Source: Actinoplanes xinjiangensis
Lineage (GTDB): Bacteria; Actinomycetota; Actinomycetes; Mycobacteriales; Micromonosporaceae
Reading direction: 5' to 3'
Assembly (NCBI RefSeq): GCF_003148685.1
Contig: NZ_QGGR01000012.1
Location: 234,977-298,976 of the forward strand
DNA length: 64,000 nucleotides
This document shows, piece after piece, positions 1 through 7,260 of this stretch; within the stretch, counting starts at the first letter, position 1, and the number at the start of each line of letters is the position of its first letter. The translations under genes and the position numbers were made by a program. Under the pieces are notes generated by a model that worked only from the letters and a program-made list of their open reading frames with translations, did not search any database and had not been told where the DNA came from.

Positions 1-570
1 GCCGGTGATCCGGCGGAGCTGGCCGGAGCCGACCGGCGATTGTCCGTTCAGCAGGCGGAGATCTGCCTGAGCCGGGCGAAACTGGCGCATGCCCGGTTCC
101 TGACCGGGACCGGCGACCATCAGGACGAGTTGCCGCTGCTGGACCGGGCGGTCACCCTCTTCCGGCAGGCCGGCGACGTGACCGGCGAGGCCGAGGCGCT
201 GTGCTGGACCGGCATCTTCCATCAGGTGGTGCGGCAGGACGACGCCGAGGCGGTGCCGTTCTTCCGGCGGGCCGCCGAGCGCGGTGACCCGCTGACCCGT
301 TCGTTCGCCCTGCGGCATCTCGGTGTCGCCGAGCACCGCGCCGGAAACCTGACGGCGGCCCGTGAGCTGCTGGAGGAGTCGACGGCCCTGCGCCGTGAGC
401 ACGACTTCCCGGTCGGTGTCGCGGCGAACCTGGTCGGCCTGATCTACATCGCGGCCGCCGAGGGCCGCGACCCCGCCGACATGATCACCGAGGCGCGTGC
501 GCTGGCGTCGGCGGCCGGCGCGACGACCGTCCTGGCCGAGATCGAGGAGGCCGCTCAGGCCACGTCGTAA
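1..570 (+). CDS. TPR-repeat protein, C-terminal part (5' end outside window)
   Basis: The reading frame is open from the first base, so the true start probably lies upstream; an internal TTG at 40 is possible but less likely. The visible 189 residues are Ala/Leu/Glu-rich paired helices typical of tetratricopeptide repeats: three to four helix pairs with the TPR-like Gly/Ala and Leu spacing (around LLDRAVTLFRQAGD, AVPFFRRAAERGD and AARELLEESTALRRE). Such repeats usually form protein-protein scaffolds, often as the C-terminal half of large actinomycete regulators. Which regulator this belongs to cannot be seen. The last 16 bases overlap the end of the convergent NUDIX gene. Confidence 0.65.
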   Translation, partial: AGDPAELAGADRRLSVQQAEICLSRAKLAHARFLTGTGDHQDELPLLDRAVTLFRQAGDVTGEAEALCWTGIFHQVVRQDDAEAVPFFRRAAERGDPLTRSFALRHLGVAEHRAGNLTAARELLEESTALRREHDFPVGVAANLVGLIYIAAAEGRDPADMITEARALASAAGATTVLAEIEEAAQATS

Positions 571-1022
571 CCGTTCTCCAGGTAGGCGGCGGCGCCCGCG
601 GCGCGGGCCCGCACCGCCGCGGCGACCCGCCGGGCCAGCAACGGCGACAGCCTTCCGGCCGCCTCCGGCTCGGTGCACCAGGCCCAACCGCGCAGCTCGG
701 CGGCGGGCAGGCGGACAGGGTCACCATTCACGAGCGCCCCACCGTCAAAGATCAACATCAATCCTTCGGTACGGCCGTCGCGCGGCCCGACCCAGTCGGT
801 GACCAGCAGGCGTCCCACCGAGACGGACAGCCCCAGTTCCTCGAGGACTTCGCGCTCGGCCGCGGCGCGAGGCGACTCGTCGGCCTCCACACAGCCGCCG
901 GGCACCTCCCAGTCCGGCTTGTACGTCGGCTCGACGAGCAGCACCCGCTCCTGCTCGTCGCAGAACAGCACCCCGGCTCCCATCCGCTTGCGCGGCAGGG
1001 TCGTGGTCCAGTCGTCGGTCAT
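555..1022 (-). CDS. NUDIX hydrolase
   Basis: The protein has 155 residues, a single NUDIX domain. The NUDIX box is complete: a Gly-Gly start, GCVEADES, then REVLEELG with the metal-binding glutamates, at about residues 42-65. The family cleaves nucleoside diphosphate linked compounds (damaged dNTPs, ADP-ribose, cofactors); the substrate cannot be predicted here. The N-terminal RKRMGAGVLFCDEQERVLLVEP strand is the usual NUDIX beta sheet. It ends by overlapping the convergent TPR gene. No partner gene indicates a pathway. Confidence 0.9.
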   Translation of the reverse strand: MTDDWTTTLPRKRMGAGVLFCDEQERVLLVEPTYKPDWEVPGGCVEADESPRAAAEREVLEELGLSVSVGRLLVTDWVGPRDGRTEGLMLIFDGGALVNGDPVRLPAAELRGWAWCTEPEAAGRLSPLLARRVAAAVRARAAGAAAYLENGYDVA

Positions 1023-1104
1023 CCGCCCACGTTATCGGCCCGGCGCGCCGTGATCGTGCAGGCGCGTCGGGCCCGGGCCCCCACCCGCGGGAGCCCGGAA
1101 ACCG

Positions 1105-1590
1105 TCAGTCCAGCCAGATGTTGTCGTGCTTGAGGTAGAACTCGGTGCGTTCCTCGTCGGTCATCTCGTCGAGGTGCGCGAGGCCTTCGAAGTAGCTTTC
1201 GCGCGGCGCTCCGGGGGAGAAGTGCAGCAGCATCGACACGGGTGCACCGGACCGGTTCTTGAATCCGTGGGTTCCGCCGATCGGCACGTGCACCCAGTCG
1301 CCGGGTTCCGCTTCGATCCACTTCTCGCCGTTGTAGATGTTCATGACGCCGGACAGGATGTAGAACGACTCGCTGATCGTACGGTGGAAATGGGGGTCCG
1401 GGCCGGTGACGCCGGGCCCGCACTCCCACCGGTAGAGGCCGAAGAGCCCGCCCGTGGAGGGCCCGGTCGCCAGGTAGTGGATCCTGGTCCCGTTGTTCGG
1501 GTAGACGAACTCGGGCGGTGTGTCCGCGGGCCGGTAGAGGGCGCTCTTCTCCCCGGTGATCCCGTGATACCGCGGTGGTGGATAAGTCAT
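1105..1590 (-). CDS. Cupin-domain protein
   Basis: The protein has 161 residues. The first cupin motif is visible as PHFHRTISESFYILSG (His-x-His, Glu) at about residues 66-81, and the second as PIGGTHGFKN, giving the expected metal-binding His/His/Glu/His set of a small mononuclear cupin. These proteins are metal-dependent oxygenases, isomerases or ligand-binding folds; the activity is not predictable. It has no signal peptide. The start ATG is 55 bases from the putative promoter of the nrd transcript on the other strand, so the two genes are divergently transcribed. Confidence 0.85.
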   Translation of the reverse strand: MTYPPPRYHGITGEKSALYRPADTPPEFVYPNNGTRIHYLATGPSTGGLFGLYRWECGPGVTGPDPHFHRTISESFYILSGVMNIYNGEKWIEAEPGDWVHVPIGGTHGFKNRSGAPVSMLLHFSPGAPRESYFEGLAHLDEMTDEERTEFYLKHDNIWLD

Positions 1591-1644
1591 GGATCAATAT
1601 CTACCGGAAATCCGGGAGTGACGTGGTCAACACACCATGTTGGG

Positions 1645-1673
1645 TTAGGAGTTTCGGATGCCGCCCATATATG
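1645..1673 (+). promoter_or_regulatory. Candidate nrdAB promoter
   Basis: TTAGGA (1645-1650) and TATATG (1668-1673) are separated by 17 bases. Initiation would fall near 1680, a few bases before the first base-paired strand of the cobalamin riboswitch. The -35 match is weak; the placement is the main support. Confidence 0.4.
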
Positions 1674-1682
1674 GTGTCCCCG

Positions 1683-1879
1683 CAGCTGGTTCGGGGAGGT
1701 CGGCATTGGCCTGCCCGAGGCAACAGGGAACCCGGTGGGAAACCGGGACTGCCCCGCAGCGGTGAGTGGGAACGACCGCCGTCAGATGAGCACTGGGCCC
1801 GGTATCGAGCCTGGGAAGCGACGGCCAGTAGGTGGCTTTTTCGAAGGCCGTGCCCACGAGTCCGAAGACCTGCCAGCGC
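1683..1879 (+). ncRNA. Cobalamin (adenosylcobalamin) riboswitch upstream of nrdAB
   Basis: Conserved B12-box segments appear in order: GGGAACCCGGTGGGAAACC near 1726, CTGCCCCGCAGCGGTGAG at 1749-1766, CACTGG near 1791, the GGGAAG core element near 1813, and CCGAAGACCTGCC at 1862-1874. The closing helix is visible as GCTGG (1685-1689) pairing with CCAGC (1873-1877), as in the btuB riboswitch. It lies 130 bases before the nrdA start. Repression of class Ia nrdAB by B12 through such a riboswitch is established in Streptomyces, where a B12-dependent class II enzyme takes over. The 1880-2000 expression platform contains GC-rich complementary segments, but I cannot say whether it acts on termination or on ribosome binding. 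Confidence 0.94.
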
Positions 1880-2008
1880 GCCGTACGCCACCGTGGTGTG
1901 CGGCGGTCGAAGGCCGCGTGGGACGGCCGACGCCGAGGTGTCCCCGCGGCCGCGTGCCCGGGGACCGATGGTGTCTGCTCCCACGCGCCCAGCTCGCGAG
2001 GAGAGAGC

Positions 2009-4390
2009 ATGACACTCACGCCGCAGAAGGCGGGCGTGCCGGAACAGCGACGGCACGTGATGCAGGTGCGCAAGCGGAACGGCGACCTGGAGCCGGTCGA
2101 CGTCAACAAGATCGTCAAAGCGGTCGAGTTGTGGGTCGCCGACCTGGACGAGGTTGATCCACTGCGGGTGGCGACCCGGACCATCAGCGGCCTGTACGAC
2201 GGAGCGAGCACCGCTGAGCTGGACAAACTGTCGATCCAGACGGCTGCCGAGCTGATCGGTGAGGAGCCGCAGTACTCGCGGCTGGCGGCCCGTCTGCTCG
2301 CCGCGTACGTCGACAAGGAGGTTCGCGGCCAGGGCGTCGCGAGCTTCAGTCAGTCGATCCGCTACGCCCACGGGCTCGGCCTGATCGGCGACGGGACGGC
2401 AGCGTTCGTGGCCCGCAACGCCCGCAAGCTCGACGACGCCGTGGACCTGCGCGGTGACCTGCGGTTCGAGTACTTCGGCCTGCGGACGGTCGCCGACCGT
2501 TACCTGCTGCGCCACCCGCACGAGCGGCTGGTCGTGGAGACGCCGCAGTACTGGCTGCTGCGGGTCGCCTGCGGCCTGTCGAAAGATGCCCGCGAGGCGA
2601 TCGACTTCTACCGTCTGATGTCGTCGCTTGCCTATCTGCCCAGCTCGCCGACGCTCTTCAACTCCGGAACCCGGCACACTCAGATGTCGTCGTGTTTCCT
2701 GGTCGACTCTCCCAGGGACGAACTCGACTCGATCTACGAGCGTTATCACCAGGTCGCGAAACTGTCGAAGTTCTCCGGCGGCATCGGCATCGCCTGGTCG
2801 CGGGTCCGGGGCCGGGGCGCGCTGATCCGCGGTACCAACGGGCGATCGAACGGCATCGTCCCCTTTCTGAAGACCCTCGACGCCGGGGTGGCGGCGGTCA
2901 ATCAGGGCGGCCGGCGCAAGGGCGCGGCCTGCGTCTATCTGGAGCCGTGGCACCCCGACGTCGAGGAATTCCTGGAACTGCGGGACAACACCGGCGAGGA
3001 ATCACGCCGCACCCACAATCTCAACCTGGCCAACTGGATCCCGGACGAGTTCATGCGCCGTGTCGAGGCCGACGGAGACTGGTCGCTCATCGATCCGTCC
3101 GACGCCCCGGAACTGACCGACCTGTTCGGTGAGGCATTCGACGAGGCCTACCGGGCGGCGGAGAAGAAGGCGGTCAAAACCGTCAAGGCCCGCGATCTGT
3201 ACGGGCGGATGATGCGCACACTCGCCCAGACCGGCAACGGCTGGATGACGTTCAAGGACCGGTCCAACGCGCTGTCCAATCAGACCGGCGAGCCCGGCAA
3301 CGTCATCCACCTGTCGAATCTGTGCACCGAGATCCTCGAGGTCAACAACGACGACGAGACGGCCGTCTGCAACCTCGGGTCGATCAATCTGGGGGCGCAC
3401 GTCACCGCCGGCGGCGTCGACTGGGAGAAGCTGCGCGAGACCGTTCGCACGGCCGTGGTCTACCTGGACCGGGTCATCGACATCAACTACTACCCCTCGC
3501 AGCAGGCGGCCGCGTCCAATCCGCGCTGGCGCCCGGTCGGTCTGGGCCTGATGGGACTGCAGGACGCGTTCTTCACACTGCGGCTGCCGTTCGACTCCGA
3601 GGCGGCCCGTTCGCTGTCCACGCGTGTCCAGGAGGAGATCTTCCTGACCGCGCTGGAGGTGTCGGCCGATCTGGCCGCGTCGTTCGGCCCGCATCCGGCC
3701 TATCCGGAGACCCGTGCGGCGAAGGGCGATCTGCACCACGAATTGTGGGGCACGCAGGTCACCCAGGCCGATCGGTGGGCGGCGCTGAAGGAGAAGATCG
3801 CCGAGCACGGTCTGCGCAATTCGCTGCTGATCGCGATCGCGCCGACGGCGACGATCGCGTCAATCGCCGGCGCCTACGAATGCATCGAGCCGCAGGTCTC
3901 CAACCTGTTCAAGCGCGAGACGATGTCCGGCGAGTTCCTCCAGATCAACACCTATCTGGTACGCGAACTCAAGTCCCGTGGATTGTGGACCGCGCCGATC
4001 CGGGAGGCGATCAAGCGCGCCGAGGGTTCGGTGCAGGGCATTCTCGATCTGCCCGAGGATGTACGGGAACTGTTCCGTACCGCCTGGGAACTGCCGCAGC
4101 GTGCCCTGATCGACCTGGCCGCCGCCCGTGCGCCGTTCATCGACCAGTCGCAGTCGCTGAACCTGTTCATGGCCGCGCCGACGATCAACAAGGTCTCCTC
4201 GATGTACCTGTACGCGTGGAAGGCCGGCCTGAAGACGTCGTACTACCTGCGTTCCCGGCCGGCGACCCGCATCCAGCAGGCGACGGTGACCGTGGCCGCG
4301 CCGGCCGCACCGGTCTCGCTGATCGCGGCACCGACCGAAGCCGAACTCTGCTCCCTGGAAAACCCCGAGTCATGTGAGGCCTGCCAGTAA
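2009..4390 (+). CDS. nrdA: Class Ia ribonucleoside-diphosphate reductase, alpha subunit
   Basis: The protein has 793 residues and reduces NDPs to dNDPs with the NrdB radical subunit. The ATG at 2009 follows GAGGAGAG (1998-2005); the upstream open frame belongs to the riboswitch region. It has an N-terminal ATP-cone (about residues 14-100, VRKRNGDLEPVDVNKIV), so allosteric activity control is expected. Active-site residues are intact: N437, C439 and E441 in NLCTEI, with the same numbers as in E. coli, plus the redox pair C229 (MSSCFLV) and C454 (VCNLGSINL). The C-terminus ends in a Cys-x-x-Cys pair (SCEACQ), the thioredoxin/glutaredoxin relay. Expression should be low when B12 is plentiful. 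Confidence 0.97.
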   Translation: MTLTPQKAGVPEQRRHVMQVRKRNGDLEPVDVNKIVKAVELWVADLDEVDPLRVATRTISGLYDGASTAELDKLSIQTAAELIGEEPQYSRLAARLLAAYVDKEVRGQGVASFSQSIRYAHGLGLIGDGTAAFVARNARKLDDAVDLRGDLRFEYFGLRTVADRYLLRHPHERLVVETPQYWLLRVACGLSKDAREAIDFYRLMSSLAYLPSSPTLFNSGTRHTQMSSCFLVDSPRDELDSIYERYHQVAKLSKFSGGIGIAWSRVRGRGALIRGTNGRSNGIVPFLKTLDAGVAAVNQGGRRKGAACVYLEPWHPDVEEFLELRDNTGEESRRTHNLNLANWIPDEFMRRVEADGDWSLIDPSDAPELTDLFGEAFDEAYRAAEKKAVKTVKARDLYGRMMRTLAQTGNGWMTFKDRSNALSNQTGEPGNVIHLSNLCTEILEVNNDDETAVCNLGSINLGAHVTAGGVDWEKLRETVRTAVVYLDRVIDINYYPSQQAAASNPRWRPVGLGLMGLQDAFFTLRLPFDSEAARSLSTRVQEEIFLTALEVSADLAASFGPHPAYPETRAAKGDLHHELWGTQVTQADRWAALKEKIAEHGLRNSLLIAIAPTATIASIAGAYECIEPQVSNLFKRETMSGEFLQINTYLVRELKSRGLWTAPIREAIKRAEGSVQGILDLPEDVRELFRTAWELPQRALIDLAAARAPFIDQSQSLNLFMAAPTINKVSSMYLYAWKAGLKTSYYLRSRPATRIQQATVTVAAPAAPVSLIAAPTEAELCSLENPESCEACQ

Positions 4391-5385
4391 TGCTGCTCGA
4401 CCCCGGAATGGACCTGACCCTGCGGCCGATGAAGTACCCGCACTTCTTCGACCGGTTCAAGGACGCCATCAAGAACACCTGGACCGTCGAGGAGGTCGAC
4501 CTGCACGGCGACCTCGCCGACCTGGCGCTTCTCAGTGATGCCGAGAAGCACCTCGTCTCCCGGCTGGTCGCGTTCTTCGCCACCGGCGACACGATCGTGG
4601 CGAACAATCTGGTCCTCAACCTCTACCAGCACGTCAACTCGCCGGAGGGCCGCCTCTATCTGTCGCGGCAGCTGTTCGAGGAGGCCGTGCACGTCCAGTT
4701 CTATCTGAACCTGCTCGACACCTACGTGCCCGACGACAAGGAGCGGGCCGAGGCGTTCGCCGCCGTCGACAACATCCCGTCGATCGCGCGTAAGGCCGAG
4801 TTCTGCTTCAAGTGGATCGACTCGGTCTTCGAACTGCGCGCGCTGCGTTCCCGCGAGGACCGGCGGGCGTTCCTGCTCAACGTCATCTGCTTCGCGGCGT
4901 GCATCGAGGGACTGTTCTTCTACGGCGCTTTCGCCTACGTCTACTTCCTCCGGTCGCGAGGTGTTCTGCAAGGGCTCGCGTCCGGTACCAACTGGGTGTT
5001 CCGGGACGAGAGCATGCACATGGCGTTCGCCTTCGACGTCGTCGACCAGGTGCGCGCCGAGGAACCGGAACTGTTCGACGCCGGCATGGAGCAGCAGGTA
5101 CGCGACATGCTCGCCGAGGCCGTCGAATGCGAGGTCCAGTTCGCCGAGGATCTGCTCGAACAGGGCGTCTCCGGACTGTCGCTCTCCGACATGCGCCAAT
5201 ACCTCCAGCACGTCGCGGACCGGCGGCTCGCGGCGCTCGGCATCGACCCGATCTACGGCAGCACCAATCCGTTCGCGTTCATGGAGCTACAGGACGTCCA
5301 GGAGTTGTCGAACTTCTTCGAGCGGCGCGTTTCGGCGTACCAGGTAGGGGTCTCCGGAACCGTCAGCTTCGACGACGACTTCTAG
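4390..5385 (+). CDS. nrdB: Class Ia ribonucleoside-diphosphate reductase, beta (radical) subunit
   Basis: The protein has 331 residues with a ferritin-like di-iron fold. Ligands and radical residue are visible: D67, E98 and H101 in EAVHVQFY, radical tyrosine Y105, E173 in CIEGLFF, and E207 and H210 in DESMHM. The spacing equals that of E. coli D84/E115/H118/Y122, supporting class Ia rather than a Tyr-less class. The start ATG shares its first base with the nrdA stop (TAATG), so translation is coupled. No nrdI, nrdH or nrdR-like gene follows; a convergent gene begins after a strong hairpin. Confidence 0.97.
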   Translation: MLLDPGMDLTLRPMKYPHFFDRFKDAIKNTWTVEEVDLHGDLADLALLSDAEKHLVSRLVAFFATGDTIVANNLVLNLYQHVNSPEGRLYLSRQLFEEAVHVQFYLNLLDTYVPDDKERAEAFAAVDNIPSIARKAEFCFKWIDSVFELRALRSREDRRAFLLNVICFAACIEGLFFYGAFAYVYFLRSRGVLQGLASGTNWVFRDESMHMAFAFDVVDQVRAEEPELFDAGMEQQVRDMLAEAVECEVQFAEDLLEQGVSGLSLSDMRQYLQHVADRRLAALGIDPIYGSTNPFAFMELQDVQELSNFFERRVSAYQVGVSGTVSFDDDF

Positions 5386-5394
5386 AGACGCCTA

Positions 5395-5423
5395 GCGGCC
5401 GCCTCGCGAAAAGAGGCGGCCGC
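5395..5423. terminator. Bidirectional terminator between nrdB and the membrane-protein gene
   Basis: Perfect 11-bp inverted repeat GCGGCCGCCTC (5395-5405) and GAGGCGGCCGC (5413-5423) with a 7-base A-rich loop, between convergent genes. There is no long T run, as is usual in high-GC actinomycetes. Confidence 0.8.
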
Positions 5424-5438
5424 CTTCCGGGGCGACGG

Positions 5439-6452
5439 TCAGACCGTGACCGTCGTGGTCTCCCGCGCGGTCGGCTCGGCGGCGGCCGGAGCCGGCCGGC
5501 GGCCGGAACGCAGCGTGCTCGCCAGGCAGAGCAGAGCACCGAGAACGAGCCAGGAGGACAGGACGACGATCGGCTGGGTCGCGGCGGCGCCGTCGAAAAA
5601 GGCGGTCGAGCGCAGCAGCGATCCACCGGCACCGGGCGGCAGCAACTGGCCCAGCTCGCCGGACCAGCCGGGCAGCATCTGCGGCGCCGACGAGACGCCG
5701 GACAGCGGGTTGCCGACCAGCATCATGGTCGCCGCGCCCAGGCCCAGGCCGGCCATCCCGAGCAGCGACTCCAGGCCGAGCAGGGTGAGTGCGGTGGCGC
5801 CGACGCTCAGCGCGATCCCCCCGGCGTTGGCCAGGTAGTCGCCGCCCAGCGAACCCAGCCAGAACTGGAGGATCGCGGCCATCGACAGGCCACCGGCGAC
5901 CGCGAAGGCCAGCGCGCCGGTCACCCGCTGGGCGGTGCCGCGCAGGCGGGCCGTGAGCAGCGCGGCCGCCATGATCCCGCCGATCACCAGGGGCAGTGCC
6001 CCGGCGGCCAGTCCGGCCCCGCGCGGGTCGTCGGCGGGCAGCGGCACCAGATCACGGGCCGCCACCGCGGGAGCCTCGCCCTGCGCCAGGCCGGCGGCCA
6101 GGGCGGTGAGGGTCTGCGAGACCGGGGCGCTGGCCGCGGAGGCCGTGATGACCTGCGGCTTTCCGCTGGTCAGATCGATCGCCCCGTACGCCTCCCGGTC
6201 GCGGATCAGCTGTTCGGCGGCCGCGGTGGTGTCGACCGCGGTGATCTCGAACGCGCCGGGGAGGCGCTGATCGAGGGCTGCGGTGATCTGCTGGACGGCG
6301 GGTGCGGGCCCGGCCACCGCGATCGGGATGTCGTGCACCGCGGACCGGACCGCCGGCCAGGCGAAGGCGGTGAGCAGCACGCTGGTGATGACCGTGAGCA
6401 GCCCGACCGTCGCGGCGACCTGCGGCCAGGACGACGGTTTGTCGCTGGTCAT
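5439..6452 (-). CDS. Multi-pass inner-membrane protein, ABC-2/YhgE-like
   Basis: The protein has 337 residues. One membrane segment at about 12-32 is followed by an external domain of roughly 120 residues, then a cluster of five hydrophobic segments (from about 155 to 315) and a charged tail. This layout (one helix, large extracytoplasmic loop, five or six helices) is that of ABC-2 permease-like and YhgE/Pip-type membrane proteins, which act in export. No ATPase gene is adjacent. The start ATG follows AAGGAG. Two near-identical operator-like repeats lie in its promoter region, so a TetR-type repressor is likely, but none is encoded next to it. Confidence 0.75.
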   Translation of the reverse strand: MTSDKPSSWPQVAATVGLLTVITSVLLTAFAWPAVRSAVHDIPIAVAGPAPAVQQITAALDQRLPGAFEITAVDTTAAAEQLIRDREAYGAIDLTSGKPQVITASAASAPVSQTLTALAAGLAQGEAPAVAARDLVPLPADDPRGAGLAAGALPLVIGGIMAAALLTARLRGTAQRVTGALAFAVAGGLSMAAILQFWLGSLGGDYLANAGGIALSVGATALTLLGLESLLGMAGLGLGAATMMLVGNPLSGVSSAPQMLPGWSGELGQLLPPGAGGSLLRSTAFFDGAAATQPIVVLSSWLVLGALLCLASTLRSGRRPAPAAAEPTARETTTVTV

Positions 6453-6503
6453 GTCGACTCCTTCGAGTTCTTCTCCGGCTGACGACCGGACGGATCTTTA
6501 AGA

Positions 6504-6567
6504 GAACGTTTGTTCGTTTTGAGAGTCCTCGGGCCGGCGGCGTTTGTCAAGAACGACCGTTCGTTTT
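6504..6567 (-). promoter_or_regulatory. Promoter with paired TetR-like operators
   Basis: Two 17-base elements, GAACGTTTGTTCGTTTT (6504-6520) and GAACGACCGTTCGTTTT (6551-6567), match at 14 of 17 positions; the second has an AACG-AC-CGTT palindromic core. Reading the minus strand, a perfect TTGACA lies at 6550-6545 and GACTCT 17 bases further on could be the -10. The two elements therefore flank the core promoter, a classic repressor arrangement. Confidence 0.65.
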
Positions 6568-6631
6568 CGGCTGTCGAACCGGATCCCGCCTACCATGTGG
6601 CCTTGATCCCAGCGCTGCTCCCGGGGAAGAC

Positions 6632-7156
6632 GTGATACCGGTCTGGCTACTCGACGTCGACGGCGTCCTCAACGCGTACCGCGCCGGCTGGTGGCATTCC
6701 CGCCCCACCCTGGTGCAGGCCTGGTCCGAAGCCGACGCCTACAGCTACCGGATCCGGTACGAACCGCGACTCGTCGCCGCCGTCCGCACCGTGCACGAGC
6801 AGGGGCTGGCCGAGGTCACCTGGTGCACCACGTGGTGCAGTGACGCGGACGCGATCGAGGACGCCCTCGGACTGCCGGCGCTGCCCCGGGCGTTCACCGC
6901 ACCGGTCAAAGGAGCCGAGGCCTGCGCGGCCAAGATCGACGCCGCCCGGCGGGTCGTCGCCGCGGGCCGCCCGCTCGTCTGGACCGATGACGCCGAGGTC
7001 GGGCACCACGCCGACGAGTGCGCGGCATGGACCGCGGCCGGAAAGGCGCTGACCATCGCGCCGGACGAGAGCCGCGGGCTGCGGCCCGGTGACGTGCGGC
7101 GGATCCGGGCCTATCTCGGCGGCGAACCGGTGCCGCCGCTGCGGTCGGTCGACTGA
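6632..7156 (+). CDS. HAD-like hydrolase-fold protein
   Basis: The protein has 174 residues and a GTG start. It opens with VWLLDVDGVLN, the first HAD motif with both aspartates, and carries a later acidic pair in VWTDDAEVG that fits HAD motif 4. It resembles the small HAD domains found alone or in RNA-repair (Swiss Army Knife) proteins, which are phosphatases. There is no cap domain or signal peptide. The substrate is unknown and there is no clear operon partner; the ligase gene follows after 104 bases. Confidence 0.75.
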   Translation: MIPVWLLDVDGVLNAYRAGWWHSRPTLVQAWSEADAYSYRIRYEPRLVAAVRTVHEQGLAEVTWCTTWCSDADAIEDALGLPALPRAFTAPVKGAEACAAKIDAARRVVAAGRPLVWTDDAEVGHHADECAAWTAAGKALTIAPDESRGLRPGDVRRIRAYLGGEPVPPLRSVD

Positions 7157-7260
7157 CCCGCCCGGCATGTCGACCGTCGAGGACGGAGTGCGTCTCATGA
7201 TGGCCGGGACCCGGATCTGAAGCGACGATTTTTGTCGGACCCTGGCCGTACCCTGCGGGC

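Noticed and set aside
1832..2008. Upstream extension of the nrdA reading frame
   Set aside because: It lies in the riboswitch and its expression platform; the ATG at 2009 has a clear ribosome site and gives E. coli-like numbering of N437/C439/E441.
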